Origin: Nanobdellota archaeon
GTDB lineage: Archaea > Nanobdellota > Nanobdellia > Pacearchaeales > UBA12030
Reading direction: 5' to 3'
Length of the DNA: 8,650 nucleotides
NCBI GenBank assembly: GCA_018829485.1
Contig: JAHJTU010000064.1
Coordinates: 1-8,650, forward strand
A program made the position numbers and the translations under genes. Positions 6,668 through 8,650 of this stretch are shown here, piece by piece. The notes under the pieces were generated by a model that saw only the letters and a program-made list of their open reading frames with translations, searched no databases and was not told the DNA's origin. Position 1 is the first letter of the stretch, and each line of letters opens with the position of its first letter.

Positions 6668-7526
6668 TGGCAATTTTGCCTTCAAATTCTTTATTCATTT
6701 TGTAAATGTAGTCTTTTAATATTTCTTCAAAACCCACTTCTTTATTTTCTATAAAAGAATCAATTCTAAGATTAAAATATTTATTTTTATACTTTTTTAT
6801 ATCATCTTCTGATAATCCTGAAAGAATATTGTATTCTAGTAATCCATATTTATTTACAATAATTGTTTTACTAATTCCAAATTTCTTGAAAAGTTTATTT
6901 GAGGCTTCAATATCTTCTTCTGAAGGCATATACAAATTAGAATAAATTCTAAAATCAACATATTTTTCCAAATTATTTTCTCTGGTTTCTATTATTTTTT
7001 CTATTCTTTTTCTTTTCTCATCAGAATAATTATCTAATCTTTCTCTAAGTATTTTGTTTTCTTTGATAGTTAAATCCAAGAAATCTTGTTTTTCTTCCAA
7101 GTAAGCTTTTTCATTTTGTGGATGCAGATGATATTTAATTAAATCTTTAGAATTCAAATGTTCTTTTTCAATTAAATCGCTTATTTCTGAAATTCTGCCT
7201 TCAACTTTTCTTGCATCTTGTTTTATTCCTACTTCATATCCTTTATTTGTTTTTATATTATACAACCAGTCTTCTTCATAATCAGATTCTGAAGCAAATT
7301 TTTCCAAATCTTTATGCAAGCTTTCTTTCGTTTCAGTAAAGATATAATGGATTTCATCATCTATATTAACAATTGGCTTTTCTGCTAAAGAATATTTTAT
7401 TTGATTATACTTTTCATTATCCTTAATTTTAACACAGGAAGGATTTAAAGAAAGGCAAGATAATATAGCAGTACTTAAAATAAGGATTTTTTTGATTTTA
7501 TTAACAAAGTTTTTATTAATTTTCAT
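6654..7526 (-). CDS. Exported protein of unknown function with HxHP...PSxxDI (JAMM/RadC-like) elements
   Basis: I do not recognise this 290-residue protein. A basic start (KINKNFVNKIKK) and a hydrophobic segment (14-27) form a signal peptide or anchor. Cys24 (AILSC) or Cys31 (NPSC) could be a lipid-attachment site, though neither is an ideal lipobox. The rest is charged and hydrophilic. KYHLHPQN (H133, H135, P136) and MPSEEDIEASNKLFKKFGI (200-218) resemble the HNHP...PSxxDI active-site elements of RadC/JAMM proteins. In those they are only a few residues apart, whereas here about 65 mainly helical, coiled-coil-like residues separate them. E98 or E109 could be the upstream Glu, but this is a guess. 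The start lies 31 bases after the phosphatase stop, so it may be last in that operon. Its 3' end overlaps gyrA by 14 bases tail to tail. Confidence 0.75.
   Translation of the reverse strand: MKINKNFVNKIKKILILSTAILSCLSLNPSCVKIKDNEKYNQIKYSLAEKPIVNIDDEIHYIFTETKESLHKDLEKFASESDYEEDWLYNIKTNKGYEVGIKQDARKVEGRISEISDLIEKEHLNSKDLIKYHLHPQNEKAYLEEKQDFLDLTIKENKILRERLDNYSDEKRKRIEKIIETRENNLEKYVDFRIYSNLYMPSEEDIEASNKLFKKFGISKTIIVNKYGLLEYNILSGLSEDDIKKYKNKYFNLRIDSFIENKEVGFEEILKDYIYKMNKEFEGKIAITLL
6669..6680 (+). terminator. Possible weak gyrA terminator hairpin
   Basis: Immediately after the gyrA stop, GGCAATTTTGCC can form a 4-5 base stem, and the following 20-30 bases are T-rich. Because this stretch is also the antisense of an AT-rich gene, the T-richness is expected, so the call is weak. 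Confidence 0.2.
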
Positions 7527-7557
7527 ATTCTAATAAACAAGAAAGACTTTAATTATT

Positions 7558-8115
7558 TTATATTTTTAATAGACTCAAAGAATCCAACAAATCCTTACAA
7601 GTATAATCTGCTTTAACATTATACTTATTGTCTTTGCCAGTTTTACCAGTTTGCAAAAGAATTGTCTTGCATCCTGCTTTTTTGCCTAGCATAATGTCAG
7701 ATGTTTTATCACCAATAACATAGCTTTTTTTCAAATTTATATTAAATCTTTTCTTTGCCTGTTCTAAAAGCAATGTTTCAGGTTTTCTGCATTTGCATGC
7801 TTGTTCTGGAGAATGATGGCAAAAATATATTGCATCAATTCTTATTTTTTCTTTTTTGAATTCCTTTAACATATAATTTGTAACTTTAAAGAAATCTTCA
7901 TGTTTGTAATATCCTCTTCCAATACCACTTTGATTTGTTATAATTATTATCTTGTATTTTGATTTTGAAAGTATTTTTAATGCTTCTAATACTCTTGAAA
8001 TAAATTTGAAATCCTTTATTTTATGAATATAGTCATTATTCTTATCTTCATTTATTACACCATCTCTATCAAGAAATACTGCTTTGTTTTCTTTTACTTG
8101 TGTTTTTCCAGGCAT
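7558..8115 (-). CDS. gmhB: D-glycero-D-manno-heptose 1,7-bisphosphate phosphatase (GmhB-type HAD)
   Basis: This 185-residue HAD hydrolase removes the C7 phosphate of heptose 1,7-bisphosphate to give heptose 1-phosphate in nucleotide-heptose synthesis. Motif I is FLDRDGVIN (nucleophile D16, acid/base D18). Motif II is ITNQSGIGRG (T60). K111 lies in CRKP, and motif IV is VIGDKTSDI (D136, D140). A zinc site is visible as C99-x-H101 and C107-x-C109, typical of the GmhB/HisB-N group. HisB-type histidinol-phosphatase is the main alternative, but the upstream gene is a heptose-kinase-like PfkB protein and no histidine gene is seen. The zinc loop has only 5 residues between H101 and C107, shorter than in E. 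coli GmhB (about 12, from memory). The ATG follows directly on the TAG stop of the upstream gene, so translation is probably coupled. Confidence 0.88.
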   Translation of the reverse strand: MPGKTQVKENKAVFLDRDGVINEDKNNDYIHKIKDFKFISRVLEALKILSKSKYKIIIITNQSGIGRGYYKHEDFFKVTNYMLKEFKKEKIRIDAIYFCHHSPEQACKCRKPETLLLEQAKKRFNINLKKSYVIGDKTSDIMLGKKAGCKTILLQTGKTGKDNKYNVKADYTCKDLLDSLSLLKI

Positions 8116-8469
8116 CTATATAAAAGCAAAATAAGTCTTTAAATCTTTTTCTGGATATTTTTTTCTTATATACTCTTCTTCTGATTTTAATTTATTATAG
8201 TCAGTAAAAAAATGAGAAATAGGATTTACTCTTTTTAATTCATCTTTTCTTTCACCAATAAAATAAACACCACCCAAGTCTAATGCATCTTTTAATTTTT
8301 GCCTTGTTTCTTCATCTAATGGTTTCTCAACTAAATGCATAGCTATCAATTCTACTTTAGATCTTTTTTGCTGTTCTGGATCAAGAACAAATTCAAGTAT
8401 CTTAAATGGATTTACATCTATGCTTCTATGATCTAATTCATTTTTTGGTTTATTTACTGCATCTGCCAT
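8116..8469 (-). CDS. Hypothetical protein in the heptose gene cluster
   Basis: I do not recognise this 117-residue protein. It is charged and soluble-looking, with no signal peptide, membrane segment, Cys residues or obvious catalytic motif. The start (MADAVNKPKNELDHRS) looks disordered. The middle (ELIAMHLVEKPLDEETRQKL to DALDLGGVYFIGERKDELK) suggests helix-strand alternation, and the end is a charged helix closing in TYFAFI. It is believable as a gene because it fills the space between two pathway genes, its TAG stop abuts the gmhB ATG with no gap, and a TATA-like element lies about 27 bases before its ATG. A role in heptose metabolism or its regulation is only a guess from position. Confidence 0.65.
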   Translation of the reverse strand: MADAVNKPKNELDHRSIDVNPFKILEFVLDPEQQKRSKVELIAMHLVEKPLDEETRQKLKDALDLGGVYFIGERKDELKRVNPISHFFTDYNKLKSEEEYIRKKYPEKDLKTYFAFI

Positions 8470-8490
8470 TTTATATAATATTAAATTAAA

Positions 8491-8500
8491 ATTTATAATT
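8491..8500 (-). promoter_or_regulatory. Candidate TATA box for the unknown gene-gmhB unit
   Basis: On the minus strand this reads AATTATAAAT, preceded by GACTTCTG. Its centre is about 27 bases before the ATG at 8469, so the mRNA would be leaderless or nearly so. A second TATA-like sequence (TTTATAAA, 8521-8528) lies farther upstream. The 74-base gap after the kinase stop would allow this promoter to drive the downstream genes separately or in addition to read-through. Confidence 0.4.
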
Positions 8501-8543
8501 CAGAAGTCTGTCTTAAATGCTTTATAAAGATTGTGTTTTTATC

Positions 8544-8650
8544 TTATTTTCTTCCATTTACCATTTCAAATAATTCTTCATATTTTATTGGGACAGTTCC
8601 TGCTTTACCTACAACAATACCAGCAGCATAATTAGCTATTTCAGATGCCT
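8544..8650 (-). CDS. C-terminal end of a PfkB-family sugar kinase, HldA/RfaE-like (partial)
   Basis: The last 34 codons before a TAA stop read ASEIANYAAGIVVGKAGTVP followed by IKYEELFEMVNGRK. This matches the end of the RfaE/HldE kinase domain, where 'AxxAAGxVVGKxGT' is followed by a short helix. That kinase phosphorylates D-glycero-beta-D-manno-heptose 7-phosphate at C1, producing the substrate of GmhB, which is encoded two genes downstream. The protein ends right after the kinase fold, so no adenylyltransferase domain is fused at the C-terminus, unlike E. coli HldE; it would be a stand-alone HldA-type kinase. Another PfkB sugar kinase is possible because only the end is visible, but context favours heptose. 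Confidence 0.7.
   Translation of the reverse strand, partial: ASEIANYAAGIVVGKAGTVPIKYEELFEMVNGRK

Noticed and set aside
1..8650. CRISPR arrays, tRNA/rRNA genes, insertion sequences
   Set aside because: No regularly spaced repeats, cloverleaf-like sequence, transposase or terminal inverted repeats were seen on either strand.

Overview
This strongly AT-rich window most likely comes from a DPANN-type archaeon (Woesearchaeota/Pacearchaeota-like). The evidence is indirect. Three candidate TATA boxes are preceded by purine-rich, BRE-like bases. Two of them sit about 25 bases before a start codon, which fits leaderless mRNAs, and clear Shine-Dalgarno sequences are absent. Arginine is almost always AGA/AGG. 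The left-edge gene begins like an archaeal PheS. A bacterial origin (for example Patescibacteria) is not excluded, because both gyrase subunits are of the bacterial type.

Layout. Left edge (1-92, minus): first 30 codons of a gene tentatively called pheS. Divergent intergenic region (93-336): a minus-strand promoter, two candidate plus-strand promoters and an inverted repeat. Plus-strand cluster (337-6667): gyrB interrupted in frame by a 431-residue intein with an HNH homing endonuclease, then a sugar-1-phosphate nucleotidyltransferase-like gene, then gyrA. The three genes are closely packed and probably form one operon. Minus-strand cluster (8650 down to 6654): the end of an HldA/RfaE-like PfkB sugar kinase, an unknown 117-residue protein, a GmhB-type heptose bisphosphate phosphatase, and an exported protein of unknown function. 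This cluster runs into gyrA tail to tail with a 14-base overlap.

How the genes fit together. GyrB and GyrA form the A2B2 gyrase that introduces negative supercoils. The intein splits the TOPRIM motif EGDSAGG from the following SAKQ, so gyrase activity should depend on protein splicing. The kinase and phosphatase match consecutive steps of D-glycero-D-manno-heptose activation (7-phosphate to 1,7-bisphosphate to 1-phosphate). The nucleotidyltransferase between the gyrase genes is a possible, unproven partner for the final activation step. The exported protein carries an HxHP element and a PSxxDI element like those of JAMM/RadC folds, separated by a helical insertion; this is the most novel-looking protein here.
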